Assembly (NCBI GenBank): GCA_036262035.1
Contig: DATAJS010000003.1
Location: forward strand, 62,001-126,000
From: Burkholderiales bacterium
GTDB taxonomy: Bacteria > Pseudomonadota > Gammaproteobacteria > Burkholderiales > SG8-41
Direction: 5' to 3'
Length of the DNA stretch: 64,000 bases
Shown: positions 1 through 8,531 of the stretch, one piece after another
Layout of the letters: the number at the start of each line of letters is the position of its first letter
Numbering within the stretch: the stretch's first letter is position 1
Notes under the pieces: model-generated
Databases searched by the model: none
What the model was told of the DNA's origin: nothing
What the model saw: the letters and a program-made list of their open reading frames with translations, nothing else
Position numbers and translations under genes: made by a program

Positions 1-103
1 AGACGATGCGTATCGGACGTTCCGGATAACCCTGGGCGGCCGCGGCTCCGATGCCGGCGGCGACTGCGGAAACGCTCAGGACGATGCTGGCGGATCTTCT
101 CAT
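1..103 (-). CDS. Bug/TctC-type periplasmic substrate-binding protein, N-terminal fragment
   Basis: The gene runs off the left edge, so only about 34 residues are visible. They form a signal peptide (Arg-Arg near the start, Ala/Val-rich core, AAAQ cleavage region) followed by GYPERPIRIV, the opening strand typical of Bug receptors, which capture carboxylated solutes in the periplasm for tripartite tricarboxylate transporters or for sensing. The ATG at 103-101 follows an AGGAGGAG ribosome site. It is transcribed divergently from the lactonase-like gene. The family call rests on this short stretch, but the motif is characteristic. Confidence 0.8.
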   Translation of the reverse strand, partial: MRRSASIVLSVSAVAAGIGAAAAQGYPERPIRIV

Positions 104-222
104 CAGTGGGCTCCTCCTCTGGCGGCAGCGCCGGGACGGCACTCGCCGTTGAGCGAGAGTCTACGCGAGGCCGGCCCGCCCAACGAGCGCTTCGCGTAAA
201 CTCGGCCGCGAGGAGGACGCTC

Positions 223-1284
223 GTGAGCAAGAGCTTCGTATACGTATCGAACGCCGAAGACGGCGAGATTTCCTGCTACACGCTGAACGAGGGCGGCGCG
301 CTCGAGCCGGGTCCCCGCGTGAAGGCGGACAAGGGCGTGATGCCGATGGGCATCAGTCCCGACCGGCGCTACCTGGTCGCTGCGGTCCGCGGCGAGACGT
401 CGCAGGCATACACCTACAGCATCGACCGCACGACCGGCGCGTTGAGGCACATCGGAACGGCCCCGCTCGCGGCGAACTGCCCGTACATCTTCTTCGATCG
501 CAACGGCCGCTTCCTGCTGGGCGCGTCGTACAGCCAGAACCGCGTGGTCGTGCATCGCGTGAACGACGACGGCACGATCGGCGAGACGGTGCAGGCGATC
601 CCGACCGCGCGCAACGCGCACGCGATCCGCACCGACGAGACCAACCGCTACGCGTTCGTGCCGCACCTGGGCACCGACCAGGTGTTCCAGTTCCTCTTCG
701 ACGAGACGAGCGGCCGGCTCGCCGCGAACACGCCGCCGCTCCTGCAGATGGCGCAGGGCAGCGGTCCGCGCCATCTCGTCACCTCGCCCGACAATCGCTT
801 CGTCTACGTGCTCGCCGAGCTCACCGCCACGGTCACGACGTGTGCGCTCGACGGCGAGACCGGGTTGCTCACCGAAGTGTCGTCGGCGTCGGCCCTGCCG
901 CCGGGCAGTACCTTCGTGCCGGGCGCGCCGCGCGGCCCGAGCGCGCCGGCGCGCGACGTCTCCAACGACATCTGGGCGTCCGACCTCCACATCACGCCCG
1001 ATTCGAAGTTTCTTTATGCGGCCGAGCGCACCGGCAGCACGATCGCGACCTTCGGCGTCGATTCCGCGAGCGGCGCGCTCACGCCCAAAGGCGTGACCGA
1101 AACCGAGAAGCAGCCGCGCGGTTTCCGCATCGATGCGAGCGGACGCACTATGGTCGTGTCGGGCGAGCAGTCCGAGATGCTGTCGTCGTACGCGATCGCG
1201 CCCGGGAGCGGTGCGTTGAGCCTCGTCGGCCGCTATCCGACCGGACGCGGCGCGAACTGGGTGGAGATCGTGAGCTTCGAGTGA
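223..1284 (+). CDS. Lactonase-family beta-propeller protein
   Basis: A 353-residue protein starting at GTG 223, chosen because GAGGAG lies just upstream; an in-frame extension to 106 has no such signal. The opening KSFVYVSNAEDGEISCYTLN and repeated blades (for example GPRHLVTSPDNRFVYVLAE and SDLHITPDSKFLYAAERTGS) match the seven-bladed 6-phosphogluconolactonase/YbhE-type family (PF10282). Members hydrolyse sugar lactones or have unassigned roles. No signal peptide is seen, so a cytoplasmic location is likely. A small lipoprotein gene follows 10 bp downstream. The fold assignment is confident; the substrate is not known. Confidence 0.85.
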   Translation: MSKSFVYVSNAEDGEISCYTLNEGGALEPGPRVKADKGVMPMGISPDRRYLVAAVRGETSQAYTYSIDRTTGALRHIGTAPLAANCPYIFFDRNGRFLLGASYSQNRVVVHRVNDDGTIGETVQAIPTARNAHAIRTDETNRYAFVPHLGTDQVFQFLFDETSGRLAANTPPLLQMAQGSGPRHLVTSPDNRFVYVLAELTATVTTCALDGETGLLTEVSSASALPPGSTFVPGAPRGPSAPARDVSNDIWASDLHITPDSKFLYAAERTGSTIATFGVDSASGALTPKGVTETEKQPRGFRIDASGRTMVVSGEQSEMLSSYAIAPGSGALSLVGRYPTGRGANWVEIVSFE

Positions 1285-1294
1285 GGAGGCAGCC

Positions 1295-1420
1295 ATGCGG
1301 ATCGTCGCGATCGTGTCGCTCGCAATCGCGCTCGCCGGCTGTGCCGGTGTCGGCGGCATGGAAAGCATGCAGCCGGCCGGCGGCGCGCCGTATACGTGGC
1401 CGTGCAACGCGTCCGGCTAG
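1295..1420 (+). CDS. Small predicted lipoprotein, 41 residues
   Basis: ATG 1295 follows GAGGAGGC, which overlaps the stop codon of the lactonase gene. The product has a short hydrophobic N-terminus ending in LAGC, a good lipobox with the modified cysteine at residue 16. About 25 residues follow, rich in Gly, Met and Pro, including a second cysteine near the end (WPCNASG). It is probably anchored to a membrane after processing by signal peptidase II. No function can be assigned. Spacing suggests co-transcription with the lactonase gene. Confidence 0.6.
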   Translation: MRIVAIVSLAIALAGCAGVGGMESMQPAGGAPYTWPCNASG

Positions 1421-1456
1421 GCCTTACCCTGCGGTGATTCCAGCAAGGAGAGCGAT

Positions 1457-2395
1457 TTGACCGTACGTATCGGATATCTCTTGCCGACCCGCGAGTCGAT
1501 CATGGAAGGGCGGCCCGAAGCCGGGCCGCTGCTGGCGCTCGCCGAGCGCGCGGAAGGCCTCGGCTACGACGGCGTGTGGATCGGCGACTCGCTGCTGGCG
1601 CGGCCGCGTCACGAGCCGATCACGATGCTCGCGGCGGTCGCGGGTCGCACGAAGCGCGTGAAGCTCGGCACCGCGGTGCTGCTGCCGGCGCTGCGCAACC
1701 CGGTGCTGCTCGCGCATTCGGTCGCGACGCTCGACCAGGTGAGCGCGGGGCGCGTGATCCTCGGCGTCGGCATCGCGAGCGACGTCCCCAACATCCGCGC
1801 GGAGTTTCGTTCCGCGGGCGTGCCGTGGGAGAAGCGTGTCGGCACGATGATGGAAGGCCTGCGCCTGTGCAAAGCCCTGTGGAGCGGCAAGCCGGTGGAA
1901 TGGGAAGGCCGCTGGCACGTCGAGCAGGGCGTGATCGGACCCACGCCGGCGCAGCCCGGCGGACCGCCGCTGTGGGGCGGAGGCTCGGCGCCGGCGGCGC
2001 TCGAGCGCGCGGCGAAGTTCTTCGACGGCTGGTTCCCGACGGGGCCCGATGCGCAGCGCTGGGGCGAGCAGTGGCGCCACGTGCAGGCGCTCGCACGCGA
2101 GAACGGGCGCAATCCCGAGACAATCGAGCCCGCGATCTATCTCACGATGTTCGTCGACGACAACGCGTCGCGTGCCGGACAGCGCATCGACGAGTTTCTT
2201 TCCGCGTACTATGGCCAGCGTCCCGATCTTTTGAAGCAGCGTCAGGCGTGTTTCGCAGGATCGGCTTCGGCGGCCGCGGAGTGGATGAACGGTTACGTGA
2301 AGGAAGGCGTGCGCACGGTCGTGCTGCGCTTCGCGGGCGAGCACGAGCGGCACCTGGAGACGATGATCAAAGTACGCGAGCAACTCGGACGATAG
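1457..2395 (+). CDS. LLM-class flavin-dependent oxidoreductase
   Basis: A 312-residue protein with the luciferase-like monooxygenase fold (PF00296). It opens with IGYLLPTRE, has the AERAEGLGYDGVWIGDSLL segment, the central TLDQVSAGRVILGVGIA motif and the GPPLWGGGSAPAALERAAKFFDGWFP region typical of F420- or FMN-dependent members. The TTG start at 1457 sits behind AAGGAG. The acyl-CoA-dehydrogenase-like gene begins 6 bp after its stop, so the two are probably one operon. Whether it uses FMNH2 or F420 cannot be decided from sequence alone; beta-proteobacterial members usually use FMN. Confidence 0.88.
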   Translation: MTVRIGYLLPTRESIMEGRPEAGPLLALAERAEGLGYDGVWIGDSLLARPRHEPITMLAAVAGRTKRVKLGTAVLLPALRNPVLLAHSVATLDQVSAGRVILGVGIASDVPNIRAEFRSAGVPWEKRVGTMMEGLRLCKALWSGKPVEWEGRWHVEQGVIGPTPAQPGGPPLWGGGSAPAALERAAKFFDGWFPTGPDAQRWGEQWRHVQALARENGRNPETIEPAIYLTMFVDDNASRAGQRIDEFLSAYYGQRPDLLKQRQACFAGSASAAAEWMNGYVKEGVRTVVLRFAGEHERHLETMIKVREQLGR

Positions 2396-2400
2396 ACGAT

Positions 2401-3576
2401 ATGGATGCCGGACCTCTGAACGACGCCAAGCAGTTGCAGGCGGCGCGAGACCTCGCGCCGATGATCCGCGCCAGCGCGGACGAGATCGACAGGAACCGCG
2501 AGCTGCCGCGACCGCTCTTCGAAGCGCTCGCCGACGCGGGCATGTTCCACATGGCCGTGCCGCGCGAGATCGGCGGCGGCGAGATCGATTTCCCGATCTA
2601 CGTGCGCGTGATCGAAGAGCTCGGTAAAGCCGACGCGAGCACCGCGTGGGCGGTGAACCAGGGCGCGACGTATGCGACGTACTCCGCGCGTATCGCCTCG
2701 GCGAGCGCGGCGCGCGAGATCTGGATCGATACGCCGCGCAGCGTGGTATCGAACAGCCCGGGCGCGACGGCGAAGGCGGTCGTCGTGCCGGGCGGTTACA
2801 TCGTGTCGGGCCGGCAGGGGTTCAGCACCGGTTGCCGTCATGCGTCGTGGATCGCGGCGAACACGACGGTGTACGAGAACGGCGAAGTGCGGCTGCGCGA
2901 CGGCAAGCCCGAAGCGCGTTACTGCGTGCTGCCGGTCGCGCAGGCCGAGATCCTCGACACCTGGCACACGCGCGGCATGCGCGGCACGGGCACGCATCAC
3001 TTCGAAGTGAAGGACGTGTTCGTGCCGGAAGAGCGCACGTATTTCCCGAGAGGCATGCCGGCGTTGCGCGGCGGCCCGCGCTACAAGATTCCGTCGGGGC
3101 TGTCGTTCGCGGCCGGCGATGCCGCGGTCGCGCTGGCGGTCTCGCGGAGCTGCCTCGATGCGTTCTACGACCTCGCGGGCGCGAAGGTGCCGCGTTACAC
3201 GACCAACCTCCTGCGCGACCAGCCGACGATCCAGTTGAGCATGGGGCAGGCGGAAGCCGCGCTGCGCTCGGGACGCGCGTTCCTCATGCAGGCGGTCGAG
3301 GACATCTGGGCGGACGCGACGACTATGGAAGCCGTGACCGTCGACCGTCGGGTCGCCTTACGTCTGGCCGCGACGCACGCCATCCGCCTCGCCGCGCAGA
3401 TCGTCGACGCCGTCTACAACGCCGCGGGTGCGACCGCCGCGTTCGAAGGCAACCTCATCCAGCGCCACTTCCAGGATATCCACGTCATCACGCAGCACGT
3501 GCAGGGCCGGCTCGCGCATTACGAGACCGCCGGCAAGTACTGGCTCGGGCTGCCGCTCGACGAATCGCACCTCTAG
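2401..3576 (+). CDS. Acyl-CoA dehydrogenase-fold flavoprotein, probable monooxygenase
   Basis: A 391-residue protein starting at ATG 2401; open frame further upstream is only read-through of the preceding gene's other frame. The N-terminal helical domain (residues 1-110, with RPLFEALADAGMFHMAVPREIGGG), the middle beta domain (GGYIVSGRQGFSTGCRHASW and a DTWHTRGMRGTGTHHFEVKDVFVPEE strand pair) and the C-terminal helical domain (ending in AGATAAFEGNLIQRHFQDIHVITQH) match the acyl-CoA dehydrogenase superfamily. The pattern is closest to group D flavin monooxygenases (HsaA/DszC type), which take FMNH2 from a reductase. Its pairing with the LLM flavoenzyme supports a flavin-dependent oxidation pathway. 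Substrate unknown. Confidence 0.8.
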   Translation: MDAGPLNDAKQLQAARDLAPMIRASADEIDRNRELPRPLFEALADAGMFHMAVPREIGGGEIDFPIYVRVIEELGKADASTAWAVNQGATYATYSARIASASAAREIWIDTPRSVVSNSPGATAKAVVVPGGYIVSGRQGFSTGCRHASWIAANTTVYENGEVRLRDGKPEARYCVLPVAQAEILDTWHTRGMRGTGTHHFEVKDVFVPEERTYFPRGMPALRGGPRYKIPSGLSFAAGDAAVALAVSRSCLDAFYDLAGAKVPRYTTNLLRDQPTIQLSMGQAEAALRSGRAFLMQAVEDIWADATTMEAVTVDRRVALRLAATHAIRLAAQIVDAVYNAAGATAAFEGNLIQRHFQDIHVITQHVQGRLAHYETAGKYWLGLPLDESHL

Positions 3577-3582
3577 ATCAAA

Positions 3583-4512
3583 TCAGACGCGTGCGGTCAT
3601 GAGGCGCCCTGACGATCCGCGGAAGCGGAATCCGTCGGTGCGGTCCGCGAAGTAACGCTCGTTCGCTTCGGCCGCGCCGATCGAGCGGGCTTGCCCGTAA
3701 CCCATCGCGGTCATCGCCTGCTCGAGCGACGCGGGATCGAAACGGCTGATCCACGGCTCGCCGATGGCGGCGACGCGCTCGGCGCGCGCCGCGCGCGCCT
3801 GGCGCTCCGGCTCGGTCAGAGCCTCGTCCGGCAGCGAGAAATCGAAGACGATCCGGCTGCCGCGCGCGCACGACGCGGCGACGACGCGCAGCGTGTGCAG
3901 CACCGCGTCTCGAGTCAGATACATCGTCACGCCCAGCCACGAGACGAAGACCGACTCGCTGCGTTTGAGTCCCGCCTGGCGCAGCCGCGCAGCCAGCGAC
4001 TGCGTCTCGAAATCCACCGGCACGAACACCATCGACCGCGGCACCTCGATCGCCTGCTCGCGCAACTGCGCGCGTTTCCACGCCTGGGTGGCGGGATGGT
4101 CGACTTCGAACACGCGCAGCCGCGCGCCGAAGGGATTGCGGTAGGCGAAGGTGTCGAGCCCCGCGCCGAGGACGACGTACTGGCGCGTGCCTTCGCGTAA
4201 CGATTGCGCGAGCCCGTCCTCTGCAAATCTCGCGCGCGTCACCAGGAAGGCGCGCATGCCCCGCGAGCCGGCGGTGCGATAGCGATCGATGTTCCTGCCG
4301 ATCCACTTCACCCGCTCGCCGCCGAGGATCCTCAGCGCCAGCGGGTCCTCGAACACCAGCGGGCTTTCCAGCATCTGGTGCACCGCCCGGTGCGAGGCGG
4401 CGCCGAGCGCGGTTTGGCTCGGCTCTCCGGCGGCGAGCGCGGTCGCATCCGCTCCGTAGGCTGGCGCCACGCCCAGCGCCGGCAGCGTCAGCAGGAATTG
4501 GCGGCGATCCAT
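3583..4512 (-). CDS. Class I SAM-dependent methyltransferase (LCMT/TIGR00027-like)
   Basis: A 309-residue protein convergent with the flavoprotein gene, 6 bp away. RQYVVLGAGLDTFAYRNP at about residue 110 is the SAM-binding signature of the leucine-carboxyl-methyltransferase-like family that methylates small molecules, and FEVDHPATQAWKRAQL is the following acidic-loop motif. The first 20 residues (MDRRQFLLTLPALGVAPAYG) look like a Tat-type signal with RRQFL, which is unusual for a SAM enzyme and could mean export or simply a lineage-specific N-terminus. No strong ribosome-binding site is visible at ATG 4512. Confidence 0.8.
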   Translation of the reverse strand: MDRRQFLLTLPALGVAPAYGADATALAAGEPSQTALGAASHRAVHQMLESPLVFEDPLALRILGGERVKWIGRNIDRYRTAGSRGMRAFLVTRARFAEDGLAQSLREGTRQYVVLGAGLDTFAYRNPFGARLRVFEVDHPATQAWKRAQLREQAIEVPRSMVFVPVDFETQSLAARLRQAGLKRSESVFVSWLGVTMYLTRDAVLHTLRVVAASCARGSRIVFDFSLPDEALTEPERQARAARAERVAAIGEPWISRFDPASLEQAMTAMGYGQARSIGAAEANERYFADRTDGFRFRGSSGRLMTARV

Positions 4513-4599
4513 GACGAACAGTTTGACACGCTTCGGCGCGAAGCCTAGGCTTTTCCGCAGTCGACCAGGTTTCCATCACCCACCGCAGGGAGGATGACC

Positions 4600-6051
4600 A
4601 TGGGTACGCACCTGAGCCCTTCGCAGGTTCACGCCAGGCTCAATCATCCGGTCGTCGATGCCGACGGCCACTGGCTCGAATACGTTCCTGTTTTCGCCGA
4701 GAAGATGCGCAAGGCGGTCGGCGACAAAGCTGCCGACGGTTTTCTTGCCGCGATGAACACCACCACCGAAGCGCTGAAGATGACGCGGGCCGAGCGCGAG
4801 AAGAAGCGCGTGGCGCTGCCGAACTTCTGGAACCGCCAGGCGGAGAACACCCTCGACAGGGCGACGGCGATGATGCCGAAGATGCTCTACGAGCGTCTCG
4901 ACGAGATCGGCACCGATTACGCCATCATCTATCCGACCGCGGGGCTGCGACTGCCGCGCATCAAGGACGACGAGACCCGGCGCGCGGTGATCCGTGCGTA
5001 CAACATCGTGTCGGCCGAGTACTTCCGCGGCCTCGAAGACCGCATGACGCCGGCGGCGATCATTCCCATGCACACGCCCGAAGAAGCGATCGCCGAGCTC
5101 GAGTTCGCGACGAAGGAGCTCGGATCGAAGGTCGGCATGTTCGGCAGCCTGATGTCGCGCCCGGCGGATGAGGGCGGGGTGTGGTACGACGTGCTCGGCA
5201 TCGACAGTCCCTACGACTACGACGCGGTGTGGGCGAAGTGCGTGGAAGTGAAGATTCCGCCGACGTTCCATTCGAGCGGCAGCGCGATGGGCCTGCGCAA
5301 CTCGCCGACCAACTTCGTCTACAACCATATCGGCCACTTCGCGGCCGCGGGGCACGCGGCGGCGAAAGCGATCTTCCTCGGCGGTGTGACCCGCCGCTTC
5401 CCCGAGCTCAACTTCGGCTTCCTCGAAGGCGGCGTGGGCTGGGGCTGCCAGCTCTTCGGCGACCTCGTCGAGCACTGGGAGCGCCGCGGCGCGCGCGCGC
5501 TCGAGCGCATGGATCCCGACAAGCTCGACCGCAAGCTGTTGCTGAAGCTCATCGACGAGCACGGCTACGAGGATCTCGCGCAGGCGCTGCGTGCGCGCGA
5601 CGGATGGCCCGAGCCCGGAGCGAAGACGCTCGTCGGCAACCGCACCGAGCTCGACGATTACGCGGCGTGCAAGATCACGCGCAAGGAAGACTGGATCGAC
5701 CTCTACGCCAAGCCGTACTACTTCGGTTGCGAAGCGGACGACCGCATGAACGCAACCGCGTTCGGCCGCGGCAATCCGCTCGGCGCGAAGCTCAACGCGA
5801 TCTACAGCTCGGACATCGGCCACTTCGACGTCATCGACTTCCGCGACCCGCTGCCCGAAGCGTACGAGCTCGTCGAGGAAGAGCACATCACGCAGGACGA
5901 TTTCCGCGACTTCGTGTTCGCGAACGCGGTGCGGCTGTGGGGACGGCAGAACCCCGACTTCTTCAAGGGGACCGTGGTCGAGAAGCAAGCCGCCGCGGTG
6001 CTGGCGACGCCGAAGAAGGCGCAGCCTGTCCTCCAGGTCGAGGCGATCTGA
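4600..6051 (+). CDS. Amidohydrolase-family TIM-barrel metal-dependent hydrolase
   Basis: A 483-residue protein. ATG 4600 is preferred over ATG 4594, because GGAGG ends at 4593 and only the second ATG has normal spacing. Near the N-terminus VVDADGHWLE gives the D-x-H metal ligands, a middle segment carries FHSSGSAMGLRNSPTNFVYNH with further histidines, and IYSSDIGHFDVIDF near residue 415 supplies a late Asp. This matches the amidohydrolase_2 superfamily (PF04909), which includes decarboxylases and hydrolases of aromatic acids. It is longer than the usual 300-350 residues. It ends 1 bp before a palindromic repeat shared with the convergent gene. Confidence 0.82.
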   Translation: MGTHLSPSQVHARLNHPVVDADGHWLEYVPVFAEKMRKAVGDKAADGFLAAMNTTTEALKMTRAEREKKRVALPNFWNRQAENTLDRATAMMPKMLYERLDEIGTDYAIIYPTAGLRLPRIKDDETRRAVIRAYNIVSAEYFRGLEDRMTPAAIIPMHTPEEAIAELEFATKELGSKVGMFGSLMSRPADEGGVWYDVLGIDSPYDYDAVWAKCVEVKIPPTFHSSGSAMGLRNSPTNFVYNHIGHFAAAGHAAAKAIFLGGVTRRFPELNFGFLEGGVGWGCQLFGDLVEHWERRGARALERMDPDKLDRKLLLKLIDEHGYEDLAQALRARDGWPEPGAKTLVGNRTELDDYAACKITRKEDWIDLYAKPYYFGCEADDRMNATAFGRGNPLGAKLNAIYSSDIGHFDVIDFRDPLPEAYELVEEEHITQDDFRDFVFANAVRLWGRQNPDFFKGTVVEKQAAAVLATPKKAQPVLQVEAI

Positions 6052-6052
6052 A

Positions 6053-6110
6053 CGTAGGGTGCGTGGTAACGCACCGCGAAAACGCGCGGTGCGCTCGCGC
6101 GCACCCTACG
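6053..6110. repeat. GTAGGGTGCG palindromic intergenic repeat, complete copy
   Basis: CGTAGGGTGCG at one end pairs with CGCACCCTACG at the other, and an inner ACGCACCGCG/CGCGGTGCG pair extends the stem. It lies between convergent genes, overlaps the stop codon of the minus-strand gene, and could act as a bidirectional transcription end. Related copies lie at 8423-8480, 12463-12489 and 51271-51306. Confidence 0.85.
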
Positions 6111-6789
6111 GTTGTATCTCCCCCGAGCGCGGATCGATCGTATAGCTCTTCACCACGCGCTCTCTCTCGCTCTTCGCGACGATCGTCGCGGCGCCCGCTT
6201 GCAGCGTGAGCGCGAACGGCGCTTCGCGTCCGTCCGAGTAGAACCCGTGCACGACCTCGCGCGCGGTACGTTTGCCGCCGGCGTTCAGCAGCAGGAACGC
6301 ATTGAGCGGCATGCGCTCGCCTTCGACCGGAAGCTGCGGATCCATGATCACGACGAGCCGCACGCGCCGATCGCCCTGGATCTCCCAGTCGCGCGCGACG
6401 GCGTCGTTCTGCCGGCGCAGCGCGCGCAGCTCTTCGACCGAAGTCGCCCACCATCGATCGCCGAACGCCGCGGCGATCTCGCGTTCATCGCCTCGCAGTG
6501 GAAGCTCGTAGAGCGCGAGCTTCGCCGACGTCGGATCGATGCCCGCCTGGTTCAGCCTGGCGAACACGGCGACGACGCCGAGGATCACGCCGACGGAGAG
6601 CGCGAGCTTCAGGCCCCACGCGCTGCCGGCGACCATCAGCCCGCCCGAGACGAGCAGCAGCGCGCCGAGCGCGATCAGCAGCCAGTCGTCCCGGGTGCGC
6701 GGCGTGCCGCCGTCCCACGCGAGCGCGAACCAGCCGTAGCCGACGATCGCGATCGCGACGATGCAGACGATGACGCCGGCCGCGCGCAT
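6106..6789 (-). CDS. Predicted membrane protein of unknown function
   Basis: A 227-residue protein starting at ATG 6789, 8 bp after the stop of the upstream receptor gene, so probably in the same operon. Three hydrophobic segments lie in the first 80 residues (about 5-24, 36-55 and 58-76). A soluble domain of about 150 residues follows, with charged motifs such as ELPLRGDEREIAAAFGDRWW and VRLVVIMDPQLPVEGERMPLN. The tail is probably on one side of the inner membrane. I do not recognise the family. Its stop codon lies inside the palindromic repeat. Confidence 0.65.
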   Translation of the reverse strand: MRAAGVIVCIVAIAIVGYGWFALAWDGGTPRTRDDWLLIALGALLLVSGGLMVAGSAWGLKLALSVGVILGVVAVFARLNQAGIDPTSAKLALYELPLRGDEREIAAAFGDRWWATSVEELRALRRQNDAVARDWEIQGDRRVRLVVIMDPQLPVEGERMPLNAFLLLNAGGKRTAREVVHGFYSDGREAPFALTLQAGAATIVAKSERERVVKSYTIDPRSGEIQP

Positions 6790-6797
6790 CGCGAGCG

Positions 6798-7754
6798 CTA
6801 CTGCGGCTGCATGCCCGAAGCCTTCGCCGCCGCTGCCCACGACACGATCTGATCCCTGAGAAAAGCCGGCAGCTCCTGGCGCGTCGGCCCCCCGACCTCG
6901 AGCCCGATCTTGTCGAACTGCGGCTGGATGTCGGGACGCTTGAGCACCGCGCCGATCTCGCGATCGAGCCGCTCGACGACCGCTTGCGGCGTTTTCGCCG
7001 GCGCGAGGAACGCGAACCAGCCGTAGATCGAGAAGCTCGGCACGCCCGCTTCCACGATCGTCGGCACGTCGGGCGCGGGCCGCGTGCGCGTGCGCGTCAA
7101 CGCCGCGAGCGCGCGCAGCCGGCCTTCCTTCACGTACGGCAGCAGCAGGTTGGTGCCGCCGGTGAGCACGTGGACGCGACCGGTGAGCAGGTCGGGCACT
7201 GCCGCCGCGTCGCCTTTGTACGCCACGCTCAGCATGTCCACTTTCGCGGCGGAGTTGATCTGCGCCATCGTGAAGATCGTCGGCGGGTTGGCCGCGGCGA
7301 CGATGAGCTTGCCGGGATTCGCGCGTGCGTGCGCGATGAGCTCGGAGACGCTCTTCGCCGGCACGCCCGGATGCACGACGAGCAGCAGGCTGCTCCACCC
7401 GACGAAAGCGACCGGAATGAAATCGCGCAGCGGATCGTACGGCGGGTTCTTGCGCATGGCCGGAACGCCCGCGAGATTGGACCCGCTACCCATGAGCAGC
7501 GTGTGCCCGTCGGGTGACGCTTTCGCCGCGACTTCAGCGCCGATCGCACCGTCGGCGCCCGGCCGGTTGTCGACGACCACCGACTGGCCCAGCGGCGCCT
7601 GGAGCGCCTGCGCGATGATGCGTCCCGCCGCGTCGGTCGGCCCGCCCGCCGGAAAGCCGAGCACGAAGCGCACCGGCCGCGTCGGGAAATCGGCGGCGTG
7701 CGTCACGGTGATCACGGACAGTGCTGCGATGACTCCGAACGATGCGCTGTGCAT
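6798..7754 (-). CDS. Bug/TctC-type periplasmic substrate-binding protein
   Basis: A 318-residue receptor. ATG 7754 is taken because GAGGGAGGGGGA precedes it. The signal peptide ends near THAADFPTRP. Family marks are VRFVLGFPAGGPTDAAGR, VVVDNRPGADGAIGAEVAA, ASPDGHTLLM and the AYKGDAAAV loop (usually IPYKG; here the His/Ile-Pro is replaced by VAYKG). Its C-terminus is followed closely by the unknown membrane protein gene, an uncommon partner for a Bug receptor. The ligand is unknown; the family binds mainly carboxylated compounds. Upstream lies a TCTGACTCTGACCC-containing stretch related to other repeats in the window. Confidence 0.92.
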   Translation of the reverse strand: MHSASFGVIAALSVITVTHAADFPTRPVRFVLGFPAGGPTDAAGRIIAQALQAPLGQSVVVDNRPGADGAIGAEVAAKASPDGHTLLMGSGSNLAGVPAMRKNPPYDPLRDFIPVAFVGWSSLLLVVHPGVPAKSVSELIAHARANPGKLIVAAANPPTIFTMAQINSAAKVDMLSVAYKGDAAAVPDLLTGRVHVLTGGTNLLLPYVKEGRLRALAALTRTRTRPAPDVPTIVEAGVPSFSIYGWFAFLAPAKTPQAVVERLDREIGAVLKRPDIQPQFDKIGLEVGGPTRQELPAFLRDQIVSWAAAAKASGMQPQ

Positions 7755-7886
7755 TTCCCCCTCCCTCGTTAAATCTGACTCTGACCCGGATTTTCGATGA
7801 CACACACATCATAACCGTCCAACTTCACGTCCGATCCCTGGCGCCCATCGTAAACTCGGTGTGAACCGTCACCCGGAGGAGGGGCC

Positions 7887-8420
7887 GTGAACAAGCCGCG
7901 CGATTCGGAAGCGACCGACCGCATCCCGTACCAGAAGCCGCAGCCGCGCTACATGCGGCCCGACAGGGTCATCCTCGACGGCATGGGGCGTGAGGACCCG
8001 CGGGTGTGGGTGCCGCTCGCGGATCACGTGGCGGTGCGCCCGCTCCAGTTCAACGTGAGCGCGGGGCAGTACACCCACATCCTGCGCGTGACCCGGGCGG
8101 GCATGATCGCGCGCCACCGCCACTCGGGCGGCGTGCACGCATGGGTGTTCAAGGGCCGCTGGCACTATCTCGAGCACGACTGGATGGCCGAGGAGGGGAG
8201 CTACATCTTCGAGCCGCCCGGCGAGACCCACACGCTCGTCGTGCCCGAAGGCTGCAACGAGATGGTGACCTTGTTCCAGGTGACCGGCAGCCTCATGTAT
8301 GTCGATCCGCAGGGCGCGTCGACCGGTTACGACGACGTCTTCACACGGCTGGAGAAAGCGCGGAAGCACTACGCCGCGGTGGGCCTCGGCGAGTCCTACG
8401 TCGAGCAGTTCATTCTCTGA
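7887..8420 (+). CDS. Cupin enzyme, 2,4'-dihydroxyacetophenone dioxygenase-like
   Basis: A 177-residue single-cupin protein starting at GTG 7887 after GGAGGAGGGG. Metal-ligand motif 1 is ARHRHSGGVHAWVFKGRWHY (residues ~75-94, with several histidines), and motif 2 is IFEPPGETHTLVVPEG. This matches the small iron-dependent cupins that include 2,4'-dihydroxyacetophenone dioxygenase, which cleaves the side chain of an aromatic ketone. No signal peptide is seen. It is monocistronic between a divergent receptor gene and a palindromic repeat. The cupin fold is clear; the precise substrate is inferred from overall resemblance. Confidence 0.75.
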   Translation: MNKPRDSEATDRIPYQKPQPRYMRPDRVILDGMGREDPRVWVPLADHVAVRPLQFNVSAGQYTHILRVTRAGMIARHRHSGGVHAWVFKGRWHYLEHDWMAEEGSYIFEPPGETHTLVVPEGCNEMVTLFQVTGSLMYVDPQGASTGYDDVFTRLEKARKHYAAVGLGESYVEQFIL

Positions 8421-8422
8421 CT

Positions 8423-8480
8423 CGTAGGGTGCGCGCCAGCGCACCGGGGCCTTTCGCGGTGCGTTAGCACGCACCCTACG
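8423..8480. repeat. GTAGGGTGCG palindromic intergenic repeat, complete copy
   Basis: Outer arms CGTAGGGTGCG and GCACCCTACG with inner GCGCACCG/CGGTGCG pairing. It lies 3 bp after the cupin gene's stop and could serve as its transcription terminator. Same family as 6053-6110. Confidence 0.85.
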
Positions 8481-8531
8481 GGCACGGCAGGTGCAGCGGG
8501 ATCATCTCGGTCCGAGGAACGGAGGAATGAG

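Noticed and set aside
1576-2400. N-terminal extension of the acyl-CoA-dehydrogenase-like protein
   Set aside because: It is an alternate frame of the LLM oxidoreductase gene, rich in Arg and without motif. The real start is ATG 2401.
4594-4599. ATG 4594 as start of the amidohydrolase gene
   Set aside because: It directly abuts the GGAGG ribosome site; ATG 4600 has proper spacing.
7763-7805. Upstream start for the receptor at 6798-7754
   Set aside because: The extension is charged, would bury the signal peptide and lacks a ribosome site, while GAGGGAGGGGG precedes ATG 7754.
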